Notes: a model not told the origin generated them from the letters alone. Counted from the stretch's first letter, positions 1 to 10,039 are shown. The stretch is DNA of 64,000 nucleotides from Chitinophagaceae bacterium (GCA_028288585.1 JAQBNL010000046.1:1-64000); one strand, 5' to 3'. Numbers and translations: made by a program.

Positions 1-241
1 TTTTTAAAAAACCTTCTATCATACCGCAACCAACAAACATTGGTTTGGAATCAATTGAAATATCCAGTTCATTTCCTGTCAGTGTGTAAGAACCTTTTAT
101 GGTTCCCATAACACTTACTTCAAAGCTTCCGGAATTTTCATCGCCGGAAAATGTTCCGCCCTGTCCTTCAACTGCGGTACGGGCCCTGTTAAGCACCTGC
201 TCTGCGGAGCCTGCAAATGGTATTTTAAATTTACATGCCAT
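1..241 (-). CDS. Hypothetical protein, C-terminus beyond the window
   Basis: Reading the minus strand from the ATG at 241-239 gives an open frame of about 80 codons that runs off the left edge. It begins MACKFKIPFAGS and contains GTFSGDENSGSFEVS and a late VGCGMIEGFL. The alternating polar/hydrophobic pattern suggests a small beta-rich cytoplasmic protein. There is no signal peptide. I do not recognise the family with certainty. The start is supported by the ATG directly preceding a conserved-looking frame. Confidence 0.55.
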   Translation of the reverse strand, partial: MACKFKIPFAGSAEQVLNRARTAVEGQGGTFSGDENSGSFEVSVMGTIKGSYTLTGNELDISIDSKPMFVGCGMIEGFLK

Positions 242-341
242 GTAAAAATTATTTTAATGTAATGAATCATGCTACGTGAAAGTTGAAACGTGAGGCATAA
301 CTGACTTTCACTTTTGCCGTTTTATGTCTCCCGTTTTAAAA

Positions 342-617
342 TTAGCTTTCCGGTAAAACTTCATCCAGTTTATTATCACTTACAAATTTATCTCTTACTT
401 CTGTAAACTCTTCTTTTACTGCATTAACCTCAGTGAGTGCCTGGTCTACTTTTTCATGAATGTCTGGTAATCTTTTATCCAGTAATGAATTTCCAAGATT
501 AATATTGTCAGCTTCCAGCTGCGAAATTTTTTTAAGCAATGAGGTCTGGCTGTTGGTAATATCTTCCAGCTCACGGATCATCTTATCCATCATGTGCATT
601 TTATCAATCTTTTCCAT
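342..617 (-). CDS. Small coiled-coil hypothetical protein
   Basis: A 91-aa acidic, helical protein beginning MEKIDKMHMMDKMI. Its heptad-like pattern of Leu/Ile/Val (residues about 10-50 and 55-80) predicts a coiled coil. It has no signal peptide, membrane segment or catalytic motif. It lies about 100 nt upstream of the window-edge gene on the same strand and could share its transcript. The function is unknown. Being a single uninterrupted frame with a clear ATG supports it as a gene. Confidence 0.6.
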   Translation of the reverse strand: MEKIDKMHMMDKMIRELEDITNSQTSLLKKISQLEADNINLGNSLLDKRLPDIHEKVDQALTEVNAVKEEFTEVRDKFVSDNKLDEVLPES

Positions 618-712
618 AATAATAATTTGCTGAGATGAATAGCGAAAATAGTGCCTAAGATTAAAGAAAAAACTTATTGCTAAATTAGTAACACTTATTG
701 CTATTGATACAT

Positions 713-2821
713 CTATAAAGGCATAATACTTATTGCCGCACCGCCGCCTTTGGCTAATTGCAAAGTAAGTATTGAATTGGCATCAGAAACAACATGCGTG
801 ATAGTGTATGCTTCTGGATTTGTTTTCCAGTCAGTATCTTTTGCATCAGCATAAATAGTAACGTTATACTTCTTTCCTTTATCAAGAAAGTTGAGGGGAA
901 TTGTTGCGGTGCGATTGTGCTCATCTGTTATTGCGCCGATGAACCAATTTGCTTTTCCTTTTTCTTTTCTTGCGATCGTAACATAATCGCCTGGTTCCGC
1001 TTCCAGTATTTTTGTATCGTCCCAATCTACCGGCACATCTTTTATAAATTGAAATGCATCTTTCTTTGCCTCATAATTCTCAGGAAAATCAGCCGCCATT
1101 TGCAAAGGGCTGTAAATAGTAATGTATAAAGCAAGTTGTTTTGCAAGTGTAGTATGCACCTGCCGGTTGGGAACAGATGAATATCCTTTCAATTTAAAAA
1201 TGCCGGGTGTATAATCCATCGGGCCACCCATTAAGCGGGTAAAAGGAAGAATGGTTTCATGCTCCGGAGCATTGCCATTGCTGAAAGCATTGTATTCATT
1301 TCCTCTCGATGCTTCCGATGCCATCCAGTTTGGATAAGTACGATGCAAGCCCGTTGGTCTTACTGATTCATGTGAATCAACGGTAATGTTATGCTGAAGC
1401 GCTTTTTGTATCACGTATAAATAATGATCCACCATATATTGCCCGTCATGATGCTCGCCACGTGGAATAATTTTCCCGACGTAACCGGTTTTTACACTGG
1501 TGTAACCAAACCTGTTCATTAAAGCAAAAGCAGTATCTATCTGCCGCTCGTAATTAGTTACTGAGCCCGAAGTTTCATTATGCATAATAATCTTCACACC
1601 TTTTGCTGCGGCATAGTGTGTCAATTCTTTTATGTCAAAATCAGGATAGGGAGTCACAAAATCAAAAACTTTGTCTTTCCAGTTCCCGAACCAATCTTCC
1701 CAGCCGGTATTCCATCCTTCTACCAATACACCTTTTATCCCGCTGGCTGCAGCAAAATCAATATACCGTTTTACATTGGCTGTATTAGCGCCATGCTTTC
1801 CATTTGGTTTAAGATTTCCATCTGGTGTTACCTCATCTCTATTATTTGCATAGCTCCACGTACTTTTCCCGGTTTGCATTTCCCACCAAACACCCACAAA
1901 CTTCATTGGCTCTATCCATGATGTATTTGTAAACGTACAGGGGTCATTCAAATTCAAAATAATTTTGGATGCTAAAATATCTGTGGCTTTATCGCTTACA
2001 ATGATAGTGCGCCATGGCGTGTTGAAGGGTGATTGCAGGTAGGCTTTGTTGCCAATAGCATCAGGTACCAGCGAGCTGCTGAGCGTATAAGATCTGTTAT
2101 CTACATGCAATTGCATGGCGGGATAATTAATTAAAGCAGCTTCATGAATATTAATGTATAAGTCATCATTTGTTTTCATCATCAGCGGGGTTTGCACGGC
2201 AGAGCGGTCAGGCGCAACACGTACTGCTATATCTGTACTTTTTTCAACCAGATCTTTATTATCAATTTCACTGATCTTAGAAGTGGTGTAGGGATATTCG
2301 TTGGTATCATAATCGCCGGGTATCCAAAATGCTTTATGATCGCCTGAAAGTTTGAACTGTGTACGTTCATCAGTTACAATAAAATATTTAAGGTTAGGTT
2401 GGTTGGGAAATTCATACCTAAATCCCAATCCATCTTCAAACACCCTGAAAACAATATTGAGTAAGCGGTTGGCCTTTTGTGTTTGCTGCAAATGCACAGT
2501 GAGCTCTTCATAATGGTTGCGTATTTTATTTACCTCGCCCCACACCGGCGACCATGTTTCATCAACTGATCTTTTTTCGTTTGATAAAATTTTAAAGCCG
2601 TAATTAAATGTACTGTCATCTGCTAAAGAAAAGCCCAGTGCAGAAGGTTGAATCACCGGTTTATTATTATAATACAGAGCATACAGGGGTGTGCCTTTTT
2701 CATCGAGCCTGAACTCCAATTTCATTTTATTCATGGCGGTTTGCAACGGCTTTTGCTGGGCTGTGACATTTTGTATAACTAAAATGCTCAACAGGTAAAA
2801 AAAGATTCTTTTAAGTAACAT
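713..2821 (-). CDS. susB: Glycoside hydrolase family 97, SusB-like inverting alpha-glucosidase
   Basis: A 702-aa secreted enzyme with a signal peptide ending near AQQ (residues 1-22), an N-terminal beta-sandwich, a TIM barrel (about 300-580) and a C-terminal beta domain, the usual GH97 layout. Seen directly: VEGWNTGWEDW at 367-377, HNETSGS with E416, SHESVRPTG with E485, and SRGNEY with E509. In SusB of Bacteroides thetaiotaomicron the catalytic/calcium glutamates E439, E508 and E532 have the same spacing (69 and 24 residues), so this belongs to the inverting alpha-glucoside branch rather than the retaining alpha-galactosidase branch that uses Asp. It probably trims alpha-glucan oligosaccharides in the periplasm. 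It lies downstream of susD with a 200-nt gap. The specificity is inferred. Confidence 0.9.
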   Translation of the reverse strand: MLLKRIFFYLLSILVIQNVTAQQKPLQTAMNKMKLEFRLDEKGTPLYALYYNNKPVIQPSALGFSLADDSTFNYGFKILSNEKRSVDETWSPVWGEVNKIRNHYEELTVHLQQTQKANRLLNIVFRVFEDGLGFRYEFPNQPNLKYFIVTDERTQFKLSGDHKAFWIPGDYDTNEYPYTTSKISEIDNKDLVEKSTDIAVRVAPDRSAVQTPLMMKTNDDLYINIHEAALINYPAMQLHVDNRSYTLSSSLVPDAIGNKAYLQSPFNTPWRTIIVSDKATDILASKIILNLNDPCTFTNTSWIEPMKFVGVWWEMQTGKSTWSYANNRDEVTPDGNLKPNGKHGANTANVKRYIDFAAASGIKGVLVEGWNTGWEDWFGNWKDKVFDFVTPYPDFDIKELTHYAAAKGVKIIMHNETSGSVTNYERQIDTAFALMNRFGYTSVKTGYVGKIIPRGEHHDGQYMVDHYLYVIQKALQHNITVDSHESVRPTGLHRTYPNWMASEASRGNEYNAFSNGNAPEHETILPFTRLMGGPMDYTPGIFKLKGYSSVPNRQVHTTLAKQLALYITIYSPLQMAADFPENYEAKKDAFQFIKDVPVDWDDTKILEAEPGDYVTIARKEKGKANWFIGAITDEHNRTATIPLNFLDKGKKYNVTIYADAKDTDWKTNPEAYTITHVVSDANSILTLQLAKGGGAAISIMPL

Positions 2822-2944
2822 AAGAATGCAGTTAATGTTTATTGAATGCTTTTATTTATGTTGGTTGTATTAGAATTTTGGATACAGCAGGCATAATTAC
2901 CGGTAAAATTAAACGCTTTTTAAGATGCTAATGAGTTTTAAAAA

Positions 2945-2970
2945 ATGAGGCGCCATCATCAGCGCCCCAT
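2945..2970 (-). terminator. Weak hairpin plus T run between susD and GH97 gene
   Basis: GGCGC (2949-2953) and GCGCC (2962-2966) form a 5-bp stem. On the minus strand it is followed, after 3 nt, by six T residues (2940s). It could be an intrinsic terminator or attenuator that lowers GH97 expression relative to susCD. The stem is short, so confidence is low. Confidence 0.3.
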
Positions 2971-3025
2971 TCGATTGCTATATCTGAAGAAAAAAAACTA
3001 ACACTTAATAATAGCCTGCCATATT

Positions 3026-4846
3026 TTAATAATTTGGATTTTGCTGGCCGGCTATTTTTGAATTGGCATTAAATTCAGTTAATGGTATCGGCCAGGAATA
3101 GCTCTTGGCTTCATTAAAAGTTAATGGTGTGCTTACATTTATTGCTCTTATATAAAATGCTGCTTCCTGTGGCCCTATACGCCAGCGGCAAACATCAAAC
3201 CACCAATGTCCTTCATGAAACAACTCTGCCCAACGCTCATAGCGTAATGGATTTGTTCCCAATACAGGGTCAGCAATTGCAGGAGTAGCTGCAGTAAGAG
3301 AAGCATAGTCTCTTGCTGAAGGCGTATTGACAGGCAAATCGTAAGCCCTGCGATGAACTTTATTTATATATTCAAGTCCTGTAGTTGCATCACCTGAACC
3401 TATACTTGCTTCTGCATATAAAAGATAAACGTCGGCAAGACGAAGAAAATACCAGTTCCACTTATCATAGTTTACATTATTAATGTGGTAATCTATGGCA
3501 GCATATTTCCTGAATCCCCAGCCATAAGTGTTGGGTTGTCCTGCCAGGTAATCCGGTTTGGAAACGGGAACATCTTTCCGGGGTCCACCATTCCAATCAA
3601 TATTCAACACATCTAACCATGGTTGTACAAGATTTACATATAGTCGCGGATCTGCTGTTTTATTTGTTCTTACTGCCTGTGCCTGTGCCTTATAAACCGG
3701 ATCCATAATTTGTGCAGGATTAGTTGGACTTGCAGGTTTTGTATTATCATAAGCAGGATTGGCAACCAGCGTATAATATCCTAAAGGATATCCAAACCGG
3801 GTTATATTTTTATCATGTACGCCAAGGTTACCGCCATATCCTAATGGGCGTGCACCTATTTCAGTGCCGGCTTCACTTAAAATGTAGGGTGACCATATTA
3901 CTCCATTTAAAGTAGATGCATTCGGGTTGCCTCCCCATGGGCCGTAATTGCCTTTATTATCAGCATCTACATTTAATTCAAATAAAGATTCTTCATTAAA
4001 TTCATTGGCTTCATTCCCGTTAAACGCATCCTTATATTTTGTGAAAGGCATTAATAATTTACCACTGGAAGTGATAACTTCCAATAAAGTAGTTTTGGCA
4101 TTCGCCCAATCCTCCGTAAATACATAAGCCTTACCCAGCAATCCTTTTGCTGACCACTCTGTTGGCCTTCCTCTTTCAACTGAAGGCCAAACTCTGCCTT
4201 TAAGTAAAGTTGCAGCGTCCTTCAAATCAGTTTTAATAAAATCCCAAACCTCTTTTGCCTTAGCTCTTGCCTTCTGTGTAGCTTCAACATTTTGAGGAAC
4301 TTCTGTGTATAAGGGTACTCCCATTTTATTATCGTTAGCACCACTGGCTTTAAGATAAGCTTCTCCAAAAAAACATTCTAAATGAAAGTAATAAAATGCC
4401 CTCATGAATTTAGCCTGTCCACGCACAGCATCTATGTCAGGTTTTTGTGCTGCAGTTGCCCTGTTAGCTTCAAAAAAATCTGCTGCAGCAAGTGTTACAT
4501 TACAAACGGTTACGCCTGCGTATAATGCAGTCCATGCGTTTTGCGATTTACCATTGCTAACACTCAGGTTATTGGCAGCCATTTCATTCCATGCAGCGTC
4601 ACCATTGTAATTTGCATCACCGGTATGTGTCGCATTATCAAGCCCTTTAGGCATCAGTTCAAAACCCCATAAACCGATACTTTTTAAATTTCCATACGCA
4701 GGGTTAAGTATGCTGTTAAGGTCTTCAAGCGTATTAGGAAATGATGAAGTGGAAACCCTGTCTGTAGGAGCAACTAAAGTGGGATCTTTTTTACAACTGG
4801 CTATAAAACCAAGAACCAGTATTGTAATTAATATTTTTTTGTGCAT
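3026..4846 (-). CDS. susD: SusD/RagB family nutrient-binding outer-membrane lipoprotein
   Basis: A glycan-binding lipoprotein that caps the SusC porin. I chose the ATG at 4846 rather than the in-frame ATG at 4885. It gives a clean lipoprotein signal (MHKKILITILVLGFIASC, lipobox Cys at 18) and leaves a 22-nt gap to the susC stop, whereas the upstream start would overlap susC and precede the signal peptide. The protein is about 606 aa, normal to slightly long for the family. TPR-like helical repeats occupy the N-terminal half, and the C-terminus has the typical RYERWAELFHEGHWWFD segment and ends in WPIPLTEFNANSKIAGQQNPNY, a SusD-type tail. It is paired with susC in one operon. Confidence 0.92.
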   Translation of the reverse strand: MHKKILITILVLGFIASCKKDPTLVAPTDRVSTSSFPNTLEDLNSILNPAYGNLKSIGLWGFELMPKGLDNATHTGDANYNGDAAWNEMAANNLSVSNGKSQNAWTALYAGVTVCNVTLAAADFFEANRATAAQKPDIDAVRGQAKFMRAFYYFHLECFFGEAYLKASGANDNKMGVPLYTEVPQNVEATQKARAKAKEVWDFIKTDLKDAATLLKGRVWPSVERGRPTEWSAKGLLGKAYVFTEDWANAKTTLLEVITSSGKLLMPFTKYKDAFNGNEANEFNEESLFELNVDADNKGNYGPWGGNPNASTLNGVIWSPYILSEAGTEIGARPLGYGGNLGVHDKNITRFGYPLGYYTLVANPAYDNTKPASPTNPAQIMDPVYKAQAQAVRTNKTADPRLYVNLVQPWLDVLNIDWNGGPRKDVPVSKPDYLAGQPNTYGWGFRKYAAIDYHINNVNYDKWNWYFLRLADVYLLYAEASIGSGDATTGLEYINKVHRRAYDLPVNTPSARDYASLTAATPAIADPVLGTNPLRYERWAELFHEGHWWFDVCRWRIGPQEAAFYIRAINVSTPLTFNEAKSYSWPIPLTEFNANSKIAGQQNPNY

Positions 4847-4868
4847 TTTTATTTTTTTTATAGCGTTA

Positions 4869-7800
4869 TTAAAAAGTAATATCAATTCCTGTAGAAAAAA
4901 TCTTTGTTTGAGGATACTGACTTACTACATCAATGCCTCTTGCAGTTACACCAGAATAACCTGAAGGAGAAAACGAAGCTCCGAGTTCAGGATCAAGTCC
5001 TGAATACTTAGTTATAGTAAACACGTTGTTTGCCATAACAAATATTCTTGCACTCTTAACTTTTATTTTTTGCAGAAGGTTACTGGAAAAGGTATATCCT
5101 ATCTGTAAATTTTTAAGTTTCAGGTAATCACCTTTCTCTACAAAAAAGCTGTTAACGGTTGAGTAATTTTTATTTGGATCAGCAGTAAAGTTGCCATTTG
5201 TTTGTACTACACCAATGCGTGGCTGATTGGTAAGACCATTGCCTGCAAGAAAAGAAGCTCCCCAGATTTTTGGTGATGTATTACCATCCTGAAAAGGGAA
5301 CATTTCGTAAGCTTTAACACCATTAAAAAGATCCACGCCTGCAACTCCGTTAAACAGGAAGGCTGCATCAAATCCTTTATAGGTGAGGCGAATGTTTGCT
5401 CCATACACCAGCTTAGGATTAGGATTTCCTATTACCTGGCGGTCCTGGTCATTGATGTTTCCATCCTTTGTAAGATCCTGGAACTGTAAATCGCCGGCAT
5501 GGGCAGCAACCCCATTTACTTTTTGTGTTGCTGCATCGGCATCAGTTTGAAATATGCCCAGCACTTTATAACCATAAAAAGATCCAAAAGGCAATCCCTT
5601 TTTTGTGGTAGTGATGGGTTGATTAGGCATCATCTGGAAAGAAACATCTCCATTGCTATAATAGTTGTAACCATCGCTAAGCTCTGATGTTGTTTCAGAT
5701 GTTAGTTTAGTCACCTCATTTTTATTCCAGCCTGCGGTTAAGTTAATATCAAATCCAAGTTTATGCCCGGGGTTTCTAAAACCAAGCATTAATTCAAAAC
5801 CTTTATTACTTACTGCGCCTATGTTAGTAGTATATGGAGCCGAAATGCCTGCACTAGGTGCCATAGGTAAGGCGTATAACATGTCTCCAGTTGTTTTATT
5901 ATATAGTTCTGCAGTAAAGTAAAATTTGTGGTTAAACAATTCTCCATCTATACCAAAGTTTGATTCTTTTATTGTTTCCCAATGAAGATCGGGATTAGGA
6001 ATTGCACTGTAAGTTTGTCCCGGAATTATTGTTCCTCCCGGGGAAAAATTTGCACCGCCGGCGCTGCCATTACCCAGACTGGAAAAGGGCTGGTAAACAG
6101 AAAGGAAAGAATATGGTGCAATGTTACTGTTTCCCAATTCACCATAACTCGCTCTTATCTTAAGACTATTAATTTTTGGAATTGATTTCAAAAATGATTC
6201 TTCTGAAATATTCCATGCTGCAGAAACTGCAGGAAATACGCCTCTTTGTTTGTTAGGCCCAAATACTGTAAAGTTGGCATCCTGCCTGATAGATCCTGAT
6301 ATATAATACCTGCTGTTGAAGTTGTAATTCAAACGGGCAAACAGGGATTTTATTAATCCGTTATTATCATGTTGCCCTGTAAACTGGTAGGTAGTACTTG
6401 CTGTTGGAATAAAAGCATAATCTGCTGCAGCAGCAGCTGAAACATTTGTTGCCCTTGTGTTAGCGAGATTAAACTTTCCTGTTATTTGTTCGTAACCCCC
6501 AACTACATTAATAGTATGCTTATTAAAAGTTTGGTTGTATGTAAGAATGAAATTGGTTAAAAGCGATTGGCTTTCTATAGCAAGTTTGGAAAGGGAGTTG
6601 GAACCTGTGCCTACACCTCCGATTGAAAAAGCCTTCTGAAAATAATTCTGTGTTTCAGTATAAAATGAATATCCCACGTTGCTCCTGAATGTAAAATTAA
6701 GTGGAAGCTTTACTTCTCCATAAATATTTGCCTGGAAATTATTTTTAAAATTTTCAACGTTAGCATTGTCTATGGCACCTACTGGGTGTGAACCTCCAAA
6801 TGCAAGACCCGGATAGCCGGTAGGTAACGTTCCATACGTGCCATCTTTCTTATACACAGGGATAATTGGTAGTGTACGGAAAGGCGAATTGTGAAGCTGT
6901 GCTTCTACCCCAACATTTTGCGGACTGGATGTTGTACGGCGGGAAACTGAAACCTGTTCGCCAAACTTAAATATCTTACCAAGGCTAAAATTGGTATTGA
7001 GCCTGGCTCCTCCGATATTGGAATAATTTCTCCTGGCAACTCCCTCTTGTTTATTATAAAAGCCCGAAACAAGATAATTCACAATAGGGGCAGCGCCGCT
7101 AAGTGATATATTATGGTTCTGTTCAGTTGCATTGTTAAACGTCTCATCAACCCAATCAGTATTGGCAAGTGTATCTAAGCCTGCAGTATTTGCAAACCGT
7201 GCGGGGTTCATAATGTTTTGTAATTTGATATAGCCGTTTTTATCCAGCAGGCTTCCAACTTTGGGTTTAGTAACTCCATAGCGGAAATTATAATTCACCA
7301 CCGGGGTAGAAGATGTTCCTTTTTTTGTAGTGATAAGTATAACCCCGCCCGCTGCTGCTGCACCATATATTGAAGCAGCGGCTGCATCTTTTAATACATC
7401 CACCGACTCAATATCCTGAAGGTTTACATTACTAACATCATTTACTCTTATACCATCAACAATGTATAAAGGGTTAGGCTGATTTAACGATGAAAGACCT
7501 CTTATAATAATAGAAGGCGTTGCATCAGGAGCGCCGGAACTTTTTACAATATTTACTCCTGCTATCCTGCCCTGCAAAGCTTCTATAGCATTTGTAGTAG
7601 GTTGATTTTTAAATACTTCACCTTTAACTGAAGAAACAGAACCCGTTACATCACGGCGTCTTTGTGTGCCATAACCAACTACCACAACGGCATCCATGCT
7701 GGAACTTGATGGCTGTAAGCTTACCCTTATAGTAGATGCATTATTTAAAGCGATCTCTTGTGTTTCATATCCAACATATGTGATAGTGAGATTTGTTGTG

Positions 7801-8009
7801 GAAGCAGGCACTGTGATACTAAAATTTCCGGAGGTATTTGTAGCTACGGTTGTTTTAGTATTTCTTGCTGCTACTGAGGCACCAATTAACGGAGTTCCTT
7901 TATCATCGGCTACTGTGCCGGTAATTATTTTGTTTTGTGCCTGAACTACATTGAAAAAAGATAGAAATAAAATGCAGTGAAGAAATTGAAGCAATCGTTT
8001 TTTTGTCAT
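4869..8009 (-). CDS. susC: SusC/RagA family TonB-linked outer-membrane transporter
   Basis: A 1046-aa TonB-dependent receptor that imports oligosaccharides bound by SusD. The signal peptide (residues 1-25, ending VVQAQ) is followed by a carboxypeptidase-regulatory-like beta domain (GTVADDKGTPLIGASV, about 28-105), a TonB-box-like stretch (VVVVGYGTQRR, about 110-120), a plug domain (about 120-235, with DVLKDAAAASIYGAAAAGGVILITTKKG) and a long beta-barrel ending in an aromatic-rich strand (TGIDITF). It lacks an N-terminal STN domain, so anti-sigma-coupled signalling is unlikely. That fits regulation by the SusR-like gene just upstream. It is the first gene of a susC-susD-GH97 unit. Confidence 0.94.
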   Translation of the reverse strand: MTKKRLLQFLHCILFLSFFNVVQAQNKIITGTVADDKGTPLIGASVAARNTKTTVATNTSGNFSITVPASTTNLTITYVGYETQEIALNNASTIRVSLQPSSSSMDAVVVVGYGTQRRRDVTGSVSSVKGEVFKNQPTTNAIEALQGRIAGVNIVKSSGAPDATPSIIIRGLSSLNQPNPLYIVDGIRVNDVSNVNLQDIESVDVLKDAAAASIYGAAAAGGVILITTKKGTSSTPVVNYNFRYGVTKPKVGSLLDKNGYIKLQNIMNPARFANTAGLDTLANTDWVDETFNNATEQNHNISLSGAAPIVNYLVSGFYNKQEGVARRNYSNIGGARLNTNFSLGKIFKFGEQVSVSRRTTSSPQNVGVEAQLHNSPFRTLPIIPVYKKDGTYGTLPTGYPGLAFGGSHPVGAIDNANVENFKNNFQANIYGEVKLPLNFTFRSNVGYSFYTETQNYFQKAFSIGGVGTGSNSLSKLAIESQSLLTNFILTYNQTFNKHTINVVGGYEQITGKFNLANTRATNVSAAAAADYAFIPTASTTYQFTGQHDNNGLIKSLFARLNYNFNSRYYISGSIRQDANFTVFGPNKQRGVFPAVSAAWNISEESFLKSIPKINSLKIRASYGELGNSNIAPYSFLSVYQPFSSLGNGSAGGANFSPGGTIIPGQTYSAIPNPDLHWETIKESNFGIDGELFNHKFYFTAELYNKTTGDMLYALPMAPSAGISAPYTTNIGAVSNKGFELMLGFRNPGHKLGFDINLTAGWNKNEVTKLTSETTSELSDGYNYYSNGDVSFQMMPNQPITTTKKGLPFGSFYGYKVLGIFQTDADAATQKVNGVAAHAGDLQFQDLTKDGNINDQDRQVIGNPNPKLVYGANIRLTYKGFDAAFLFNGVAGVDLFNGVKAYEMFPFQDGNTSPKIWGASFLAGNGLTNQPRIGVVQTNGNFTADPNKNYSTVNSFFVEKGDYLKLKNLQIGYTFSSNLLQKIKVKSARIFVMANNVFTITKYSGLDPELGASFSPSGYSGVTARGIDVVSQYPQTKIFSTGIDITF

Positions 8010-8416
8010 AAACAGTTATTTAAAATGGAGAAATAAGTTTAAAAAATTGGGTTTATATCCTTGTTACCTAAGTGGGACACCACCACTTATCCAGTAAATA
8101 AAAAGAGATAAGGGAAAAAGATTGATAGAGTTGTTTTGGGTATTCGATACCACAGTTTATTTTCATAAAGCAATTATTAAATGATACAATCGTTAAAAAA
8201 TCTGTTAATCAATTTAACAGGTCAAAGGAAAAATTAAGTAAAAGGGAAAACAACTTATATTGAATTAATATAAGAAATAAGAGGATAAAGACTAAAAACA
8301 GGAAGCGGAATACGTTAAAAAACAATAAGTTAGGTAAATATTAAAAAATATTATATATATAGGTTTTAAAGAATTAAAAAGGTGGGAATGTTATAGTGTA
8401 AAGAAGATTTTTACTG
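8010..8416 (-). other. AT-rich leader/promoter region of the sus-like operon
   Basis: About 407 nt separate the susC start from the stop of the regulator gene, all on the minus-strand side of susC. It is very AT-rich with no convincing ORF. AAGTGG (8070-8075) and CCACTT (8083-8088) form a 6-bp hairpin with a 7-nt loop, about 60-80 nt upstream of the susC ATG. I found no perfect Bacteroidota -7 box (TAnnTTTG) at the usual distance. A long 5' UTR is plausible but unproven. Confidence 0.4.
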
Positions 8417-10039
8417 TTAAGCGGTTTTGATTTGCATAATCAAGGCTTCAAATTCTTCATTAGTGACCGTAGATTTATTTTTGATTTTGGTTTTATAGGT
8501 ATTGATAGTATTTACTGAGTATTCTAAAATTTGAGCAATCCGCTCACTATCGTGTATCCCCATGCGTATAAGAGCAAATATCCGCAGATCAGTATTGAGC
8601 AGTTCATTATCTTTTAATTGCACTTGGTCCTCTTTATGAAATAATGCATTGAATTCCTCTACAAAATGCGGGAACAGTTTCAAAAAAACCCTGTCAAAAT
8701 TCTTCAGTAATTCTTCTTTTTCCTTTTTCAGGTTAATATTATTTACAACAGCAATAATCTCATCCATCTTTCTATAAATAATCTTTTGTTCAAGGGATTT
8801 TTTAAATTTTTCAATTTTTGCAAAAAACTCTGAATTCATATTGAAGAAATAGCCTGTATATTCTTCTTTAATTTTATTTGATTCTGATAATTTATAATTT
8901 GCCTCTGACAGCTGCTGATTTATTTTCTGTTCTTTATGATGAGCAGTTGTTATAATTTCCTGTGCGGCCTTTACTTTTTTAACTTGCCTTAATACAACAA
9001 ATACCAGGGCAACTACTACCAGCAAAAGGAATGTAATGATTATTGAATAAGTAATTAATTGCTTTTTTTCCGCTTCCACCCGGTTAACTTTTTCTCCTTC
9101 TATCAGTGGCAGAATTGCGCTTAACTGCACCTTTCGTTGCCTTGCACCATAAAAACCTGCATCCTCAACTGCTTTATTGATAAAGATGGAAGCGTTTTTA
9201 ATATCTCCTTTTTTATATAAGAGTTGCGCAAGATTAAAACTTGCTGCAGTTTCTTTTGTTGATGATTTAATATCGGCAATGGCGGCCTGCACTAATAAGT
9301 AGATCGCAGAATCAGGATTATTACTTTGGATAAAAATATCACTTAACGTGGAAGCGGTAACTGCCAGTTCATGATAAGACAGATCAGGGTTGCCTAATAA
9401 TTTTTTTAAGTCTTTTGAAGCCTCTCTTTTATTATTTGATTTGATATTTTTTAATCCTTTGAAATAGATATACTCAAAAGATAGCGGAGGCAAAAGTGAT
9501 AAAGCAGAATCCATGTATCCATTTCCCTTTTGTGTGTATTGCCCGGTGTAGGTATTGTTATTAAAATCGCCCAGGTCATAATAAAACCGGCCCAGGAGCA
9601 AATAATATTCAGCTTTTACATTGTTTGATTCCCTATTAATCGAAATACTGGAAAGCGTATCTAAGGTTTCTTTGAACAGCCCTGATGAAAGCAGGATGAA
9701 ACCAATTTTAATTTTAGCATATATAATTTTAGAAGTGTCGTTAAGTAAGTATGCTACATCCTGTAATCGGTTGGCATAGCTATAGGCAGAATCACGGTTA
9801 AACACTTTGTAAGCCTCATACAGTTTCATGTAGCAATCAAAACGTACAGGTAGAAAAGTAATATCTTTTTTATTAAAAGTGGTTTTTAAGCTGTCAATGG
9901 AGCGTAATTTCTGCTGGTCATAAATATGAGAATCTGTAATGGTATTCTTAAGTTGAGAAAATAACTCTTCTGTATTCTTTTGTGAATAAACAGTAGAAAA
10001 GAAAAATAAAAACATGCAGGTGAAGAAACCATTTTTCAT
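8417..10039 (-). CDS. Membrane-bound SusR-like regulator (TPR, TM, DUF6377-type HTH)
   Basis: A 540-aa protein: signal or anchor at 1-20, periplasmic TPR-like helices about 25-320 (SSGLFKETLDTLSS, AQLLYKKGDIKNASIF), one strong membrane helix at 329-350, a coiled coil about 355-395, and a cytoplasmic C-terminus with a LuxR-like helix-turn-helix (IRMGIHDSERIAQILEYSVNTINTYKTKIKNKS, about 492-525). This architecture matches Bacteroidota DUF6377 regulators and, from memory, SusR, which senses starch oligosaccharides and activates sus genes. It lies immediately upstream of susC in the same direction, so regulating susC-susD-GH97 is the natural inference. No kinase or receiver domain is present, so it is not a hybrid two-component sensor. 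Confidence 0.8.
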   Translation of the reverse strand: MKNGFFTCMFLFFFSTVYSQKNTEELFSQLKNTITDSHIYDQQKLRSIDSLKTTFNKKDITFLPVRFDCYMKLYEAYKVFNRDSAYSYANRLQDVAYLLNDTSKIIYAKIKIGFILLSSGLFKETLDTLSSISINRESNNVKAEYYLLLGRFYYDLGDFNNNTYTGQYTQKGNGYMDSALSLLPPLSFEYIYFKGLKNIKSNNKREASKDLKKLLGNPDLSYHELAVTASTLSDIFIQSNNPDSAIYLLVQAAIADIKSSTKETAASFNLAQLLYKKGDIKNASIFINKAVEDAGFYGARQRKVQLSAILPLIEGEKVNRVEAEKKQLITYSIIITFLLLVVVALVFVVLRQVKKVKAAQEIITTAHHKEQKINQQLSEANYKLSESNKIKEEYTGYFFNMNSEFFAKIEKFKKSLEQKIIYRKMDEIIAVVNNINLKKEKEELLKNFDRVFLKLFPHFVEEFNALFHKEDQVQLKDNELLNTDLRIFALIRMGIHDSERIAQILEYSVNTINTYKTKIKNKSTVTNEEFEALIMQIKTA

